Made by a program: the position numbers and the translations under genes
Part shown: one piece after another, positions 34,430 through 43,294 of the stretch
Numbering within the stretch: position 1 is the stretch's first letter
How the letters are laid out: each line of letters begins with the position of its first letter
The notes under the pieces: model-generated
Seen by the model: only the letters and a program-made list of their open reading frames with translations
Database searches by the model: none
Told to the model about the DNA's origin: nothing
Origin: Paenibacillus sp. XY044
GTDB taxonomy: Bacteria > Bacillota > Bacilli > Paenibacillales > Paenibacillaceae
DNA length: 48,882 nucleotides
Assembly: GCF_002257645.1 (NCBI RefSeq)
Contig: NZ_NQMO01000018.1
Location: forward strand, 1 to 48,882
Direction: 5' to 3'

Positions 34430-35554
34430 TTAAATCTTCTTCCCTTTGCCGTGCAGAATTTTCAATTCCCCGTTCTCATACCCGACCGAGTAGCTCATCC
34501 GGTAACCCTGATAGACGGTGCCGGTCTTGCGCCGCTCCTCGGCCGTAATGTCAACGCTGACCAAAGCGCCGTCGTCCTGCTCTTCAAGCATCAGGGGGCC
34601 GAGCGTAATATAACCGGTATTCAGGTATCCTGCCCGAAAATCCTCGTAGCTGATTCCGCTCTGCCATTCGCTGCCGAGGAGAGAATAGGCCGTGACGTAA
34701 TCGCCGTTATTCAGGCTCTGATAGAAGTAAGCGACCATGTCCTGTTCGTCCGTGACCGAACCGTCGCTATCCATACCGTATTCAGCAGACGGAAGCGCGG
34801 TCATCGGCGTCTTGGACCACTCCCCGGCTTGCTGAAGAATGCTGGAGATCGGAATGCTGAACCCGATTCCCGACTCCTGGTTGACAGCCGCCGAATTGAT
34901 GCCCAGCACCTCGCCCGTTTCTGCGCTAACCAGCGGTCCTCCGCTGTTGCCGTGGGTAATCGGCGCAGAAATTTGGTACAGGTTGCTGTATGTGTACGGA
35001 TCGATGTCGAAGCTTCGGCCGAGTCCGCTGATAATGCCCGTCGTTACCGTGTTTTCCAGTCCCAGCGGGCTGCCGAGCGCGAGGACTTCGTCCCCGACCT
35101 CCGCCTTGTAGCCTTCGGCCACCGGAAGCGGGGTGAGCTTCTTAAGCTCCGGCACGCGAACGACCGCAATATCCGTATCGGTGCCGATCCCGATGACGGT
35201 TCCTTTATATTCTTCGTGATTCAGCGTCCGCACCGTTACCTGCTCGGACCCGGCTACGACATGGGCATTGGTCAACAGGTCACCTTGAACGTTATACAGA
35301 AATCCGGACCCGAGTCCGTCTCCGCTTTCGATCGTGACGACCCGTTTCTGGCTGTCCTCGATAATCTCCTTGCGCGTCTTTTTTTCTTTCGTCACCGCAG
35401 CTGCCGCGGTTGCTTTGGCTGGAGTTTGCACCGCGAGCAGCGGCTGCCCGCCCAGCTGGTTCTCGGCAGTCCTGTGAATGAAATACGTTCCGCCGCCTCC
35501 CAAGCCGAGGATGATCAGGGAGGCCAACGTGCTGATCCAAATTCCTTTACTCAT
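34430..35554 (-). CDS. Membrane-anchored trypsin-like serine protease (HtrA-like)
   Basis: A 374-residue protein with one N-terminal TM (about 5-26), a low-complexity linker, and a chymotrypsin-like protease. The catalytic triad is His98 (LTNAHVV), Asp128 (DTDIAVVRV) and Ser204 (HGNSGGPLV). There is no PDZ domain; the last ~125 residues (YFYQSLNNGDYVTAYSLLGSEWQ...) resemble an NTF2-like/SnoaL-type fold. Likely an envelope-stress or processing protease outside the membrane. Operon with the upstream zinc-ribbon protein (12-base gap). Confidence 0.88.
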   Translation of the reverse strand: MSKGIWISTLASLIILGLGGGGTYFIHRTAENQLGGQPLLAVQTPAKATAAAAVTKEKKTRKEIIEDSQKRVVTIESGDGLGSGFLYNVQGDLLTNAHVVAGSEQVTVRTLNHEEYKGTVIGIGTDTDIAVVRVPELKKLTPLPVAEGYKAEVGDEVLALGSPLGLENTVTTGIISGLGRSFDIDPYTYSNLYQISAPITHGNSGGPLVSAETGEVLGINSAAVNQESGIGFSIPISSILQQAGEWSKTPMTALPSAEYGMDSDGSVTDEQDMVAYFYQSLNNGDYVTAYSLLGSEWQSGISYEDFRAGYLNTGYITLGPLMLEEQDDGALVSVDITAEERRKTGTVYQGYRMSYSVGYENGELKILHGKGKKI

Positions 35555-35566
35555 ATTCCGTGCCCC

Positions 35567-36820
35567 CTATTCCAAATACCAGGATGCGTTGTCAACCGAG
35601 ACTTTCGCTTGTTCGTAGACCCCATAGTAGGACGTCGAAAAGCTCCCGGATTCCCCCGGCTCCAGCCTGAACGGCGAAATGTTGGCATAGACGTCGCCGA
35701 TGTACGCACCGGAGGAGCTGCCGTAAATGTTGAGGTCAACGCTGACCGAATAGATGGGGCGAGTCGCGTTGTTCGTGACCATTCCTGAAATGGCCAGATC
35801 GCCGTAATCGTCAAGAACAGCCGTAACGCCGGATACGTCAACCGCAGCCGTCCGGTTGTTCAGGTCTTCTTCGGCGGCTTTCTGCTGGGCCAGCTGAATC
35901 CGCTTCGCTTCAGCCTCCTCGAACTCCTGCTTCGCTTCCGAGATCTGCTTCCGGTACGACGTCAGCTTCGGATTGTCCGCAGCGTAGGACAATCCGTTGT
36001 CTACGGCCTTCAGTGCTCCGGTAAAATCCTTCTTTCGCAGCTTTTCTTCCGCCGACGAATAACTGATTCCGGCGATTTTGTTAATAATCTGCGCTTTGAC
36101 GGCCGCGGCCTCCTGACCGCTAAGGTCGCTGACCGTATCCAGCTTGTCGGCCAGCGCGTCAACCGTGGTCAGCCTGTCCAGCTGGCCTTTGATTCGGAGC
36201 ACCGTCAGCATCACCTGATCTGCCGCCAGCGATTTCTGAAGCGGTTCGAACAGCGGCTCCTGCCGCTTGCCGATCATGTCCGCGACTTGCTTCAGCACTT
36301 TTTCCCCTTCATCCAGCTTCTTTGCTTTCAGTTGTGTCGAAGCGCCGTCCAGTTGGCTCTTGAGCTGAGCGGCCTTGGATGCAAGCTCCCGGTCCCGAGT
36401 CAGCGCAGCGAAGCGCGGCCGTTTCTCTTCGGCCCGTTCCAGCAGCTGGACGGCTTCCGAATACCGTCCGGCCAGCGCCTCTTTCTTTGCTTGCTGCTGG
36501 AGCGCCGTCACCTCCCGGTTCACCGACTGCTCATACTTGTAATAGAGCGTAAGACCCAGGCCAACCACTCCGGCAAGCAAAAAGGGGATGACCCATTGGA
36601 ATCCTCGCCCGCTTCCTCCCTTGGACACGGCCGCTTGCTCTACCGGGCGCAAGTTCTCTCCCGGCTTGCCTGCTGCAGATTCCGGCAACCGGATTGTCTC
36701 GGTGCCCGCGGCTACCTCAAGAACGGCCCGCCGCACTTCTTCCGTCAATAATCTTGCTCCGCACTTCCCGCATACTTTCTGCTCCGGGGCACACTTTGCC
36801 CCGCACTGATGACAATACAC
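35567..36820 (-). CDS. Zinc-ribbon membrane protein with coiled coil and FxLYD-like C-terminus
   Basis: A 417-residue protein. Residues 3-20 form a cytosolic zinc ribbon (CHQCG...CGKCG). A single TM (about 76-93) follows, then a long helical region rich in Ala/Lys/Glu with repeated AEEKRPRFAALTRDRELASKA-like segments, and a beta-rich FxLYD-like domain at the C-terminus (DYGDLAISGMVTNNATRPIYSVSVDLNIYG). I chose GTG 36820, directly after GGGGGGAG. It precedes the protease by 12 bases, suggesting the two work together at the membrane. Confidence 0.8.
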   Translation of the reverse strand: MYCHQCGAKCAPEQKVCGKCGARLLTEEVRRAVLEVAAGTETIRLPESAAGKPGENLRPVEQAAVSKGGSGRGFQWVIPFLLAGVVGLGLTLYYKYEQSVNREVTALQQQAKKEALAGRYSEAVQLLERAEEKRPRFAALTRDRELASKAAQLKSQLDGASTQLKAKKLDEGEKVLKQVADMIGKRQEPLFEPLQKSLAADQVMLTVLRIKGQLDRLTTVDALADKLDTVSDLSGQEAAAVKAQIINKIAGISYSSAEEKLRKKDFTGALKAVDNGLSYAADNPKLTSYRKQISEAKQEFEEAEAKRIQLAQQKAAEEDLNNRTAAVDVSGVTAVLDDYGDLAISGMVTNNATRPIYSVSVDLNIYGSSSGAYIGDVYANISPFRLEPGESGSFSTSYYGVYEQAKVSVDNASWYLE

Positions 36821-36875
36821 CTTGCTCCCCCCAGCGTTCTTGTATCGATCCGGCCGCGATGATCGTAAACCGGCC

Positions 36876-36925
36876 CAAAAAAGATCTAGGTCTTTAATGA
36901 ACAACGTGGTTCTATAGACCTAGAT
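36876..36925 (-). promoter_or_regulatory. Hairpin plus T tract in leader of zinc-ribbon/protease operon
   Basis: A perfect 10-bp inverted repeat ATCTAGGTCT/AGACCTAGAT (36884-36893, 36916-36925) with a 22-base loop is followed, on the minus strand, by CTTTTTTG. This has the form of an intrinsic terminator but lies about 55 bases upstream of the operon's start codon, with no minus-strand gene before it. It may act as an attenuator. Confidence 0.5.
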
Positions 36926-37182
36926 TGCTAGTTTTTACTATAGCATAATATGGATAAATCCGAGAAGGGGATTTTAATAACTTCGAATCATGCAGGCTTC
37001 TTCCAACTGCAGGGTTTCCGATTGTTTTTTTGGCTGGATCCGCTAAAAGCAATTCACGAGAAATGACAACCTGATTGATGTGCTAAGATTTGGATAGTAA
37101 CAACCTTATGGACAGTTCCCATATGAACCTGGATATCGGTTAATCCATTAAATCTTGTGTTAGTAAAGGAGGTTTGATACGC

Positions 37183-37665
37183 ATGACCAATCGATCGAGT
37201 AACCAGAGAATTGACTCCGCCTCGAGAACGATCAAGGCATCGCCGCAAACGATTTATAAGGCGTTCGTGGACCCGCAGGCTCTGGTGATGTGGCTTCCGC
37301 CAAAGGGGATGAAAGGCCGGATCTTTGAGTTCGACCCCCGGGCCGGTGGCACTTACCGGATGTCGCTGACCTATTTGGAGAAGAACGGCACAACGCAGGG
37401 GAAGACCTCGGAAGATACAGACATTGTCGAAGGAAGGTTTTTGGAACTCGTCCCGGACGAGCGTATTGTACAGGCCGTTGTATTCGAGTCAGATGATCCC
37501 GATTTTGCCGGAGAGATGATCATGACATGGACTTTAGCAGCCGATCCGGAAGGTACCGTGGTAACGATCGTTTGCGAAAACGTGCCCGCAGGGATCCGGA
37601 GAGAAGATCATGACGTTGGTTTAAGGTCCACCTTGGAGAATCTGGCATTATACACGGAAAAGTAG
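37183..37665 (+). CDS. SRPBCC/AHSA1-family protein
   Basis: A 160-residue START-like fold. SRTIKASPQTIYKAFVDPQALVMWLPPKGMKG at the N-terminus and LRSTLENLALYTEK at the end are typical of AHSA1 proteins. Function ranges from lipid binding to stress response. I chose ATG 37183, ten bases after AAAGGAGG; the upstream TTG 37174 is too close. Confidence 0.85.
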   Translation: MTNRSSNQRIDSASRTIKASPQTIYKAFVDPQALVMWLPPKGMKGRIFEFDPRAGGTYRMSLTYLEKNGTTQGKTSEDTDIVEGRFLELVPDERIVQAVVFESDDPDFAGEMIMTWTLAADPEGTVVTIVCENVPAGIRREDHDVGLRSTLENLALYTEK

Positions 37666-37806
37666 TTTGTTTCGTTAAACGAGTCAAAATCGGTTTGTTA
37701 ATAAATTTATAGAAAAAATCCATAAAAAGATCGTGTATTTGTCGATTATGGTTAGCCGCGTTCGTTGTAATGGTAGAGGACAAAATGAAGCAAGGAGGTC
37801 TGCCTT

Positions 37807-38604
37807 ATGAGTACGGTGACTTCGAAAGACGGCACGAGCATTGCTTACGACAAGCTTGGAAGCGGCCCGCCGCTCCTGCTGGTCGATGGCGCGCTGTGCA
37901 GTCGGTTAAATGGCCCGAGCAGTGCCTTGGCGGCTGCATTGCAGCAGGATTTTACCGTGTATACCTATGACCGTAGAGGGCGTGGCGAAAGTGGAAATCA
38001 TACTATTTATGGAGTTGATCGCGAGATTGAGGACCTTTCTGCTTTGATTGAAGAAGCAGGAGGGGATGTATTTGTATACGGCATATCCTCGGGCGCAGCG
38101 CTTGCCCTTGAAGCGGCAAACAAACTTTCGTCGATAAAAAAACTGGTGTTGTACGAAGCGCCTTTTGTTACGGACGACAGTCGTGAAGCTGTGCCGGATG
38201 AATATGCAGCACAAATGGATGAACTGATTAGAGCCAATCGCCGAGGCGCAGCAGTCAAGCTGTTTATGAGAAAAGGAGTCGGACTGCCGGCCCCGGTCGT
38301 GGCCATGATGCCGATGATGCCTGCCTGGTCTAAGCTTAAGTCGGTCGCCCATACGCTTCCTTATGACACCACGCTGACGATCGGGCAGCAGAAAGGGCGT
38401 AAGGATACGCTGAAACGATGGTCGAGCGTCTCTGTTCCCACGCTTGTTGCCGTTGGCGGCAAGAGCCCGGAATGGATGCGGAATTCCATGAAGGAGCTTG
38501 CACAGGTTTTGTCGAATGCAACCCATCAAGTGCTTCCCGGCCAAACTCATATCGTGAAACCGGCCGCTTTGGTGCCTGCATTGGTCGACTACTTGAAGGG
38601 ATGA
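37807..38604 (+). CDS. Alpha/beta hydrolase
   Basis: A 265-residue serine hydrolase. The nucleophile elbow YGISSGA (about 97-103), Arg-rich YDRRGRGESG loop near residue 58 and terminal His in PGQTHIVKP are the catalytic features. Related to small esterases or peroxidases; the substrate is not known. ATG follows AAGGAGG. Same strand as SRPBCC and OmdA-like genes, probably separate small units. Confidence 0.85.
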   Translation: MSTVTSKDGTSIAYDKLGSGPPLLLVDGALCSRLNGPSSALAAALQQDFTVYTYDRRGRGESGNHTIYGVDREIEDLSALIEEAGGDVFVYGISSGAALALEAANKLSSIKKLVLYEAPFVTDDSREAVPDEYAAQMDELIRANRRGAAVKLFMRKGVGLPAPVVAMMPMMPAWSKLKSVAHTLPYDTTLTIGQQKGRKDTLKRWSSVSVPTLVAVGGKSPEWMRNSMKELAQVLSNATHQVLPGQTHIVKPAALVPALVDYLKG

Positions 38605-38636
38605 AAAAATTCAATTCATTTTGAGGAGGTTGCGAT

Positions 38637-39092
38637 ATGGTAACATTTACTGCCGACCTGCAGCTGCACGGAAAGACCGCAACAGGTATTGAGGTGCCGG
38701 AGGAAGTTGTCAGAAGCTTAGGCTCTGGAAAAAAACCTGCGGTTCGTGTTACGATTCGGGGATACGCGTACCGGACTACGATTGGAGTAATGGGCGGGCG
38801 ATTCATGATTCCGGTCAGCACGGAGCATCGGAAGAAAGCGAAGATTGCCGCGGGCGACAAACTGGAGGTTCAGTTGGAGCTGGATACGGAACCGCGTGAA
38901 CTTGTCGTGCCGGACGATTTCTTGTCGGCATTGTCGCATAACGGGTTGGCGAAGTCTGCTTTTGAGAGCATGTCTTACAGTAATCGACGGCGCCTTGTTT
39001 TGGGCATTGAGGATGCCAAGACACCGGAAACCAGACAGCGGCGAATAGAAAAAGCTTTGAACGAGTTAAATGATTCCCAAAGTAAAAAGTGA
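38637..39092 (+). CDS. DUF1905/OmdA (YdeI)-family protein
   Basis: A 151-residue protein. DUF1905 N-terminus (TADLQLHGKTATGIEVPEEVVRSLGSGKKPAVRVTIRGY) and the OmdA C-terminus (YSNRRRLVLGIEDAKTPETRQRRIEKAL). Homologues protect against bacteriocins or bind metabolites. ATG follows GAGGAGG. Spacing to the methyltransferase is 26 bases, so they may be co-transcribed. Confidence 0.85.
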   Translation: MVTFTADLQLHGKTATGIEVPEEVVRSLGSGKKPAVRVTIRGYAYRTTIGVMGGRFMIPVSTEHRKKAKIAAGDKLEVQLELDTEPRELVVPDDFLSALSHNGLAKSAFESMSYSNRRRLVLGIEDAKTPETRQRRIEKALNELNDSQSKK

Positions 39093-39118
39093 CAGAAGCA
39101 GCGTATAAGGAGGCAACC

Positions 39119-39922
39119 ATGAACGCTAGACACGATTATAAAGAATTGCGCCAATCCTTTGAGCAAGCGGCAGACCTGTATCAGCAGGCGCGACCGGAAT
39201 ATCCGGAAGCCTTGCTGGACGATCTGGTTCAGGCGGCTGATTTGCATCCCGGAGATCGTTTGCTGGAAATCGGTTGTGCGACAGGAAAGGCAACCCTCCC
39301 GTTAGCCAAACGTGGATTCAAGATGACGTGCGTGGAACTTGGTGCCGATCTTGCCGACGCTGCCCGCCGAAACCTTGCCGGAATGGACGCTGAGATTATA
39401 ACGGGGAGCTTCGAAGAGTGGCAGCCTGAAGCGGAAAAAAGATTCGATCTGGTATTTGCCGCCACCGCTTGGAACTGGATTGATCCGAAGGTTCGATATT
39501 CCAAGGCGTGGCAGGTCCTTCAGCCCGGCGGACACTTGGCATTTTGGAACGCCACCCACGTGTTTCCAGACGATGGTGACCCGTTCTTCCGTGAAATCCA
39601 AGACGTATACGATGAACTGGGCGAGGGTAAACCGAAAGACACCGACTGGCCAAGGCCGGGGGAATTGCAGGAGCAGCGGGATGAGATAGAGAAGAGCGGC
39701 TTGTTTGAGGTCGTTCACGTTCGACATTTTGACTGGGAGCGCATCTATCATGTTGAAGAGTATATTAACCTTCTGAAAACCTTCTCCGGCCATATTCTTA
39801 TGGAAGAATGGAAGCGCGATCAGCTCTTCAGCGAGATCCGGGTTCGCCTGAACAGCCGTCCGGACCCATCGGTTCGCCGCCATTGGGGCGCTGTTCTCCA
39901 TGTGGCCCGGCGTAAAGATTGA
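39119..39922 (+). CDS. SAM-dependent methyltransferase, class I
   Basis: A 267-residue methyltransferase. SAM motif I LLEIGCATGKATLPLA (about 48-63) and FDLVFAATAWNWIDP as motif IV-like region. The N-terminal RQSFEQAADLYQQARPEYP is typical of the Methyltransf_11 group. I chose ATG 39119 after AAGGAGG. The substrate is unknown. Confidence 0.88.
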   Translation: MNARHDYKELRQSFEQAADLYQQARPEYPEALLDDLVQAADLHPGDRLLEIGCATGKATLPLAKRGFKMTCVELGADLADAARRNLAGMDAEIITGSFEEWQPEAEKRFDLVFAATAWNWIDPKVRYSKAWQVLQPGGHLAFWNATHVFPDDGDPFFREIQDVYDELGEGKPKDTDWPRPGELQEQRDEIEKSGLFEVVHVRHFDWERIYHVEEYINLLKTFSGHILMEEWKRDQLFSEIRVRLNSRPDPSVRRHWGAVLHVARRKD

Positions 39923-39960
39923 AATGGGGGTTAAGCTGACGACGGATGGGTTCAATGACA

Positions 39961-40005
39961 AAGCTCCAATCGGCAGAGAGATCTTTATTTTGCCGATTGG
40001 AGCTT
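39961..40005. terminator. Perfect 15-bp hairpin between convergent genes
   Basis: AAGCTCCAATCGGCA/TGCCGATTGGAGCTT with a 15-base loop, between the methyltransferase and the 49-residue minus-strand gene. No strong T run; probably terminates both ways. Confidence 0.65.
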
Positions 40006-40013
40006 ATCGTTTG

Positions 40014-40163
40014 TTATGATTTTTCGGGGTGACAGGCTGTATTGCTTAAGTCCGGATTCGCAAGGATTTCGTAATAATTGTTTATTTTGTAATCCATCAT
40101 CCTTTGCGTTTCCAGTAATCGGTCAATCTCGTTCTGAATCCTATCTTTGTGTTTGGAGCTCAC
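40014..40163 (-). CDS. 49-residue protein resembling the C-terminal coil of MerR regulators
   Basis: A short gene with GTG start, nine bases after AGGAGG. The protein is helical: RIQNEIDRLLETQRMMDYKI then NNYYEILANPDLS. The 'L....LDYKI.YYE' pattern matches the dimerisation coil of MerR-family regulators, but there is no DNA-binding domain. It follows the VOC gene by 34 bases on the same strand. Either a remnant that has kept its own start or a small coiled-coil protein. Confidence 0.6.
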   Translation of the reverse strand: MSSKHKDRIQNEIDRLLETQRMMDYKINNYYEILANPDLSNTACHPEKS

Positions 40164-40197
40164 TTTGGCTCGCCTCCTGATCATTTACGGAGACATA

Positions 40198-40596
40198 TCA
40201 TTCATGAATCTTCATAGCCGGCTGATACAGTTCTAAATGTTCTCCGTCCGGTCCCTTAAAGAAAATGAATCTTGTCCCATCACCCGCAGTTATAATTTCC
40301 TCACGAAGAAAGGTTACCCCAAGCTCCGCCAGACGAAAGGCTTCCTTATCAATATCATCCACCGTAAATGCAATGTGATTGACGGTTCCTTCGCTCGGTA
40401 GTCCTGAATGCGCTCTTTCAACCAGTTCGATGATGCAGGCCATATCCTCAGGAAAACCTAAAAATCCCAGTCGTGTGTCCGAATTGGGTTGACGTATTTC
40501 TTTTAGCTCCATGCCGAGAACTTTGCCGTAAAACGCAGCACTTTCATCGATGCTGTTCATCACAATACCTACATGTTCCAGCTTTTGAATTCCCAT
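40198..40596 (-). CDS. VOC-superfamily (glyoxalase/dioxygenase-like) protein
   Basis: A 132-residue metal-binding beta-alpha-beta-beta-beta protein. His near residue 8 (LEHVGIVMNSIDESAAFYGKVLGM), His in VNHIAFTVDDID and Glu in GEHLELYQP suggest the metal ligands. Resembles methylmalonyl-CoA epimerase or lactoylglutathione lyase; exact role unknown. I chose ATG 40596, ten bases after TAGGAG. Its promoter overlaps a dyad. Confidence 0.87.
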   Translation of the reverse strand: MGIQKLEHVGIVMNSIDESAAFYGKVLGMELKEIRQPNSDTRLGFLGFPEDMACIIELVERAHSGLPSEGTVNHIAFTVDDIDKEAFRLAELGVTFLREEIITAGDGTRFIFFKGPDGEHLELYQPAMKIHE

Positions 40597-40640
40597 GATT
40601 CTCACGCTCCTAAAGGTACAATGTATTTGCTGAGGATCAT

Positions 40641-40669
40641 GATATAACTTTGAATATACTCCAAGTCAA
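40641..40669 (-). promoter_or_regulatory. Promoter of VOC gene with dyad in spacer
   Basis: On the minus strand: TTGACT, 17 bp, TATATC. An inverted repeat ACTTTGA-N6-TCCAAGT (plus 40647-40666) fills the spacer and touches the -35, a MerR-like arrangement though the spacer is of normal length. Confidence 0.55.
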
Positions 40670-40803
40670 CAAGAGATTCCGGATGACACACCGTCCCGCA
40701 AGACGATTGTCTTTTAGACGAGGATAGTTTGGTTATAGCCGTTCAATACCTTAGTCGTATGGTAAAATTATCAAGTATGAATGCAAGCCAATGGAGGACA
40801 CCC

Positions 40804-41331
40804 ATGTGGAATTATAGGAGTTTAGGTTATGAGGACGCTGAGCTCATTAACGGCATGGACGCGTCACAATTTATCAAAAATGCATGGCGGGAAGTCGCAG
40901 GAAAGCGACAATTGGTCGAGATCAATTACCATGACAAGGATTGGCCGAACGGCTATCCCTATCATTTGGAACATCTAAGGGAAACAATACGGTCTGGTGG
41001 CGAGGCCATTGGGGCATTCGATGAGAATGATAACCTAGTGGGTTTTGCCGCAATCAATCGGGACGTATTCGGTGACAGGTATAGGTATGTATTATTGGAT
41101 CAATTATTCATTACGTTAGAACAGAGAGGTAAAGGTAACGGAAAGAAGCTGTTCTCGATCGCGGCCCATCAGGCGAGGGAGTGGGGAGCCGAAAAATTGT
41201 ATATCTGTGCAGGTTCATCCGAAGAAACGATTGCCTTTTATCATGCGATGGGATGCCGGGAAGCAGCCGAAGTTAACCGGACGTTACTGGAGAACGATCC
41301 AAGGGATGTACAGTTGGAGTTCGTTTTATAA
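40804..41331 (+). CDS. GNAT-family N-acetyltransferase
   Basis: A 175-residue acetyl-CoA-dependent transferase. Motif A LDQLFITLEQRGKGNGKKLFSIA (about 98-120) carries the acetyl-CoA pyrophosphate loop Q-R-G-K-G-N-G. ATG 40804 follows GGAGGA. Possibly co-transcribed with the next GNAT gene (27-base gap). Confidence 0.88.
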   Translation: MWNYRSLGYEDAELINGMDASQFIKNAWREVAGKRQLVEINYHDKDWPNGYPYHLEHLRETIRSGGEAIGAFDENDNLVGFAAINRDVFGDRYRYVLLDQLFITLEQRGKGNGKKLFSIAAHQAREWGAEKLYICAGSSEETIAFYHAMGCREAAEVNRTLLENDPRDVQLEFVL

Positions 41332-41358
41332 TTTGATTTTAAAAAAGGGGGAGGACAA

Positions 41359-42228
41359 TTGCCTTCATATGAGTTGGTGCAAGCGGATCCCCGGATCTAT
41401 TCGAAGTATTTCGCGACGTACAGGCCGAATATATGGTTCCGCCCCAGTTGGGCGTCCATTCAAAATATGATGGAAACCGCAAACGACGTGTACTGGATTA
41501 CACGAAACGGGGAGCGGCTGGCAGGCGTTACCTTGCTGGATCACACGATAGGTTCTCTTTTTACGGTTCCACCCCATCCATTTACGGGGGAAATGGCTGA
41601 ATTTCTCCAGGAACAGGTTTTGCGGACTGCTGCAGATCATCCATCGATTCATGCTGACAATGTCCTGTCTGAACATTTGGGGATTTTTAAAGCAATGGGA
41701 TTTCAAGAAACCGTCACGAGAAGCTGCATGATGCGTCCCACCGAAAAGGTCCTGTCCCCTGCTCCGGTGGGATTTTACCCTGTGCCTATTACCGCGGAAT
41801 TTCTGCCAAAAGTGGTTTCGGTCATGCAGGAAGCTTACCGGTCAGGGACCGACGAAAGGAACCTCGATACCTATGTGCGGGATACGGCATATTTTTTTGA
41901 AAATAATCAAGAACCGCATCTTCTTGGCGCGTCATCCGTCATTTTGAATGCAGATTCGCATGAACCAGTCGGCGTATGTCTTGTTTCACTTTGGGAAGGC
42001 CTGCCATTGATTTATGAAGTCGCCGTCTTGCCGGCGTACCGCAGCCGGGGATTGGGAAAATATATGATCTGCAGGGCAATCAGCCATTTGGAGCCGTTCT
42101 ATCCTGCAATCCGGTTGTTCGTGACCTCAGGAAACCCCGCGGAGAGATTATATGAAAAGCTTGGTTTTCTTTCCGGAGGAAGTTATTCGACCTTGGTTTT
42201 GAAAAAAGATCAGGCGATAGCACGATAA
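41359..42228 (+). CDS. GNAT-family N-acetyltransferase (two-domain)
   Basis: A 289-residue protein with a C-terminal GNAT domain (YEVAVLPAYRSRGLGKYMICRAI, about 217-239) and an N-terminal GNAT-like half with weaker motifs, the layout of tandem-GNAT enzymes. Start TTG 41359 after GGGGGAGGA. Substrate unknown. Confidence 0.85.
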   Translation: MPSYELVQADPRIYSKYFATYRPNIWFRPSWASIQNMMETANDVYWITRNGERLAGVTLLDHTIGSLFTVPPHPFTGEMAEFLQEQVLRTAADHPSIHADNVLSEHLGIFKAMGFQETVTRSCMMRPTEKVLSPAPVGFYPVPITAEFLPKVVSVMQEAYRSGTDERNLDTYVRDTAYFFENNQEPHLLGASSVILNADSHEPVGVCLVSLWEGLPLIYEVAVLPAYRSRGLGKYMICRAISHLEPFYPAIRLFVTSGNPAERLYEKLGFLSGGSYSTLVLKKDQAIAR

Positions 42229-42267
42229 TTCCCGGGAATAATCACCCCATAGAGGAGCTGTGCATAC

Positions 42268-43272
42268 ATGCTTGAGAGAACGAAGATGTCCGAATTTCAC
42301 AAATTGTGCCATGCGCTGAAGCTAGGCGAATTACGATCCGCCCCTGTACCCGTTACCGGAGGTTTGCTTCACAAAATGTACGCGATGCAAACCACGACTG
42401 GCAAATATGCGGTGAAGGTGTTGAATCCGCAGATTATGGCCAGGTCAGCAGCAAGAGAGAACTATATGGCATCCGAACGAATTGCGAATTACGCGGTAAA
42501 AATCATTCCTGCTCTCCCTGCCAAGAAGTTTGGCGGGAAGTCGCTGCAGCGATTAGGGGAGCATTTTTATCTCGTTTTCGATTGGGTGGAGATGATAAGC
42601 CTCAAGCATGATGAAATAGACATGGCACACTGCGAAAAAATGGGGGACATTCTGGCCAAGCTGCATCGAATCGACTTTTCCATTTTAGGCATCGAAGTTC
42701 CACTGCTCTCCAAGCCGGCCCCAACAGATTGGGGATTTTATTTGGAGAAAGGACAAGAAAGCAATGCCGAGTGGACCGATCAGCTGCTTGAAAGCATTGA
42801 ACATTTACATATTTGGAATGCGGCCGCCATTGAATCGGTGAACAGCCTTTCTTCTGAACAAGTGATAACCCATGGGGATTTGGACCCGAAAAATGTCCTG
42901 TGGTCTGATCATGAGCCCCTGCTGATTGATTGGGAATCCTCCGGTTATAAAAATCCGGCGCTGGATGTACTGGAAACCGCAGTTTATTGGTCCGAAAATG
43001 GGTTGGGTGAGATACAGAGGGAGAAATTCGCAGCTTTTATACAGGGCTATAAAACAGGTCAGGGTCGCATTCGATCCGATTGGAGCCTGGTCTTGGCTGG
43101 TGGATTGTTGTCCAAACTGGAATGGCTGGAATATAGTCTAAAGCGGTCTTTGTGGATCGAATGTACGGACGAAGAAGAACAGAAGACCGGTACTGAACAA
43201 GCTTCGAGAACCCTGGATGCCATACAGCAATATGCAGAATCCATCCCACAGATGGAAGAATGGCTCAAGTAG
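42268..43272 (+). CDS. APH-family phosphotransferase
   Basis: A 334-residue kinase-fold protein. Catalytic loop HGDLDPKNVL and metal-binding IDWESSG are clear. Family members phosphorylate antibiotics, choline or homoserine; nothing here decides. ATG follows GAGGAGC. Same strand as the GNAT genes with a 39-base gap. Confidence 0.88.
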   Translation: MLERTKMSEFHKLCHALKLGELRSAPVPVTGGLLHKMYAMQTTTGKYAVKVLNPQIMARSAARENYMASERIANYAVKIIPALPAKKFGGKSLQRLGEHFYLVFDWVEMISLKHDEIDMAHCEKMGDILAKLHRIDFSILGIEVPLLSKPAPTDWGFYLEKGQESNAEWTDQLLESIEHLHIWNAAAIESVNSLSSEQVITHGDLDPKNVLWSDHEPLLIDWESSGYKNPALDVLETAVYWSENGLGEIQREKFAAFIQGYKTGQGRIRSDWSLVLAGGLLSKLEWLEYSLKRSLWIECTDEEEQKTGTEQASRTLDAIQQYAESIPQMEEWLK

Positions 43273-43294
43273 CTGAGCGGAATGAGCTTTTGTT

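Noticed and set aside
34412..35788. 458-residue open frame opposite the protease operon
   Set aside because: Shadow of the protease and zinc-ribbon genes; composition is not protein-like.
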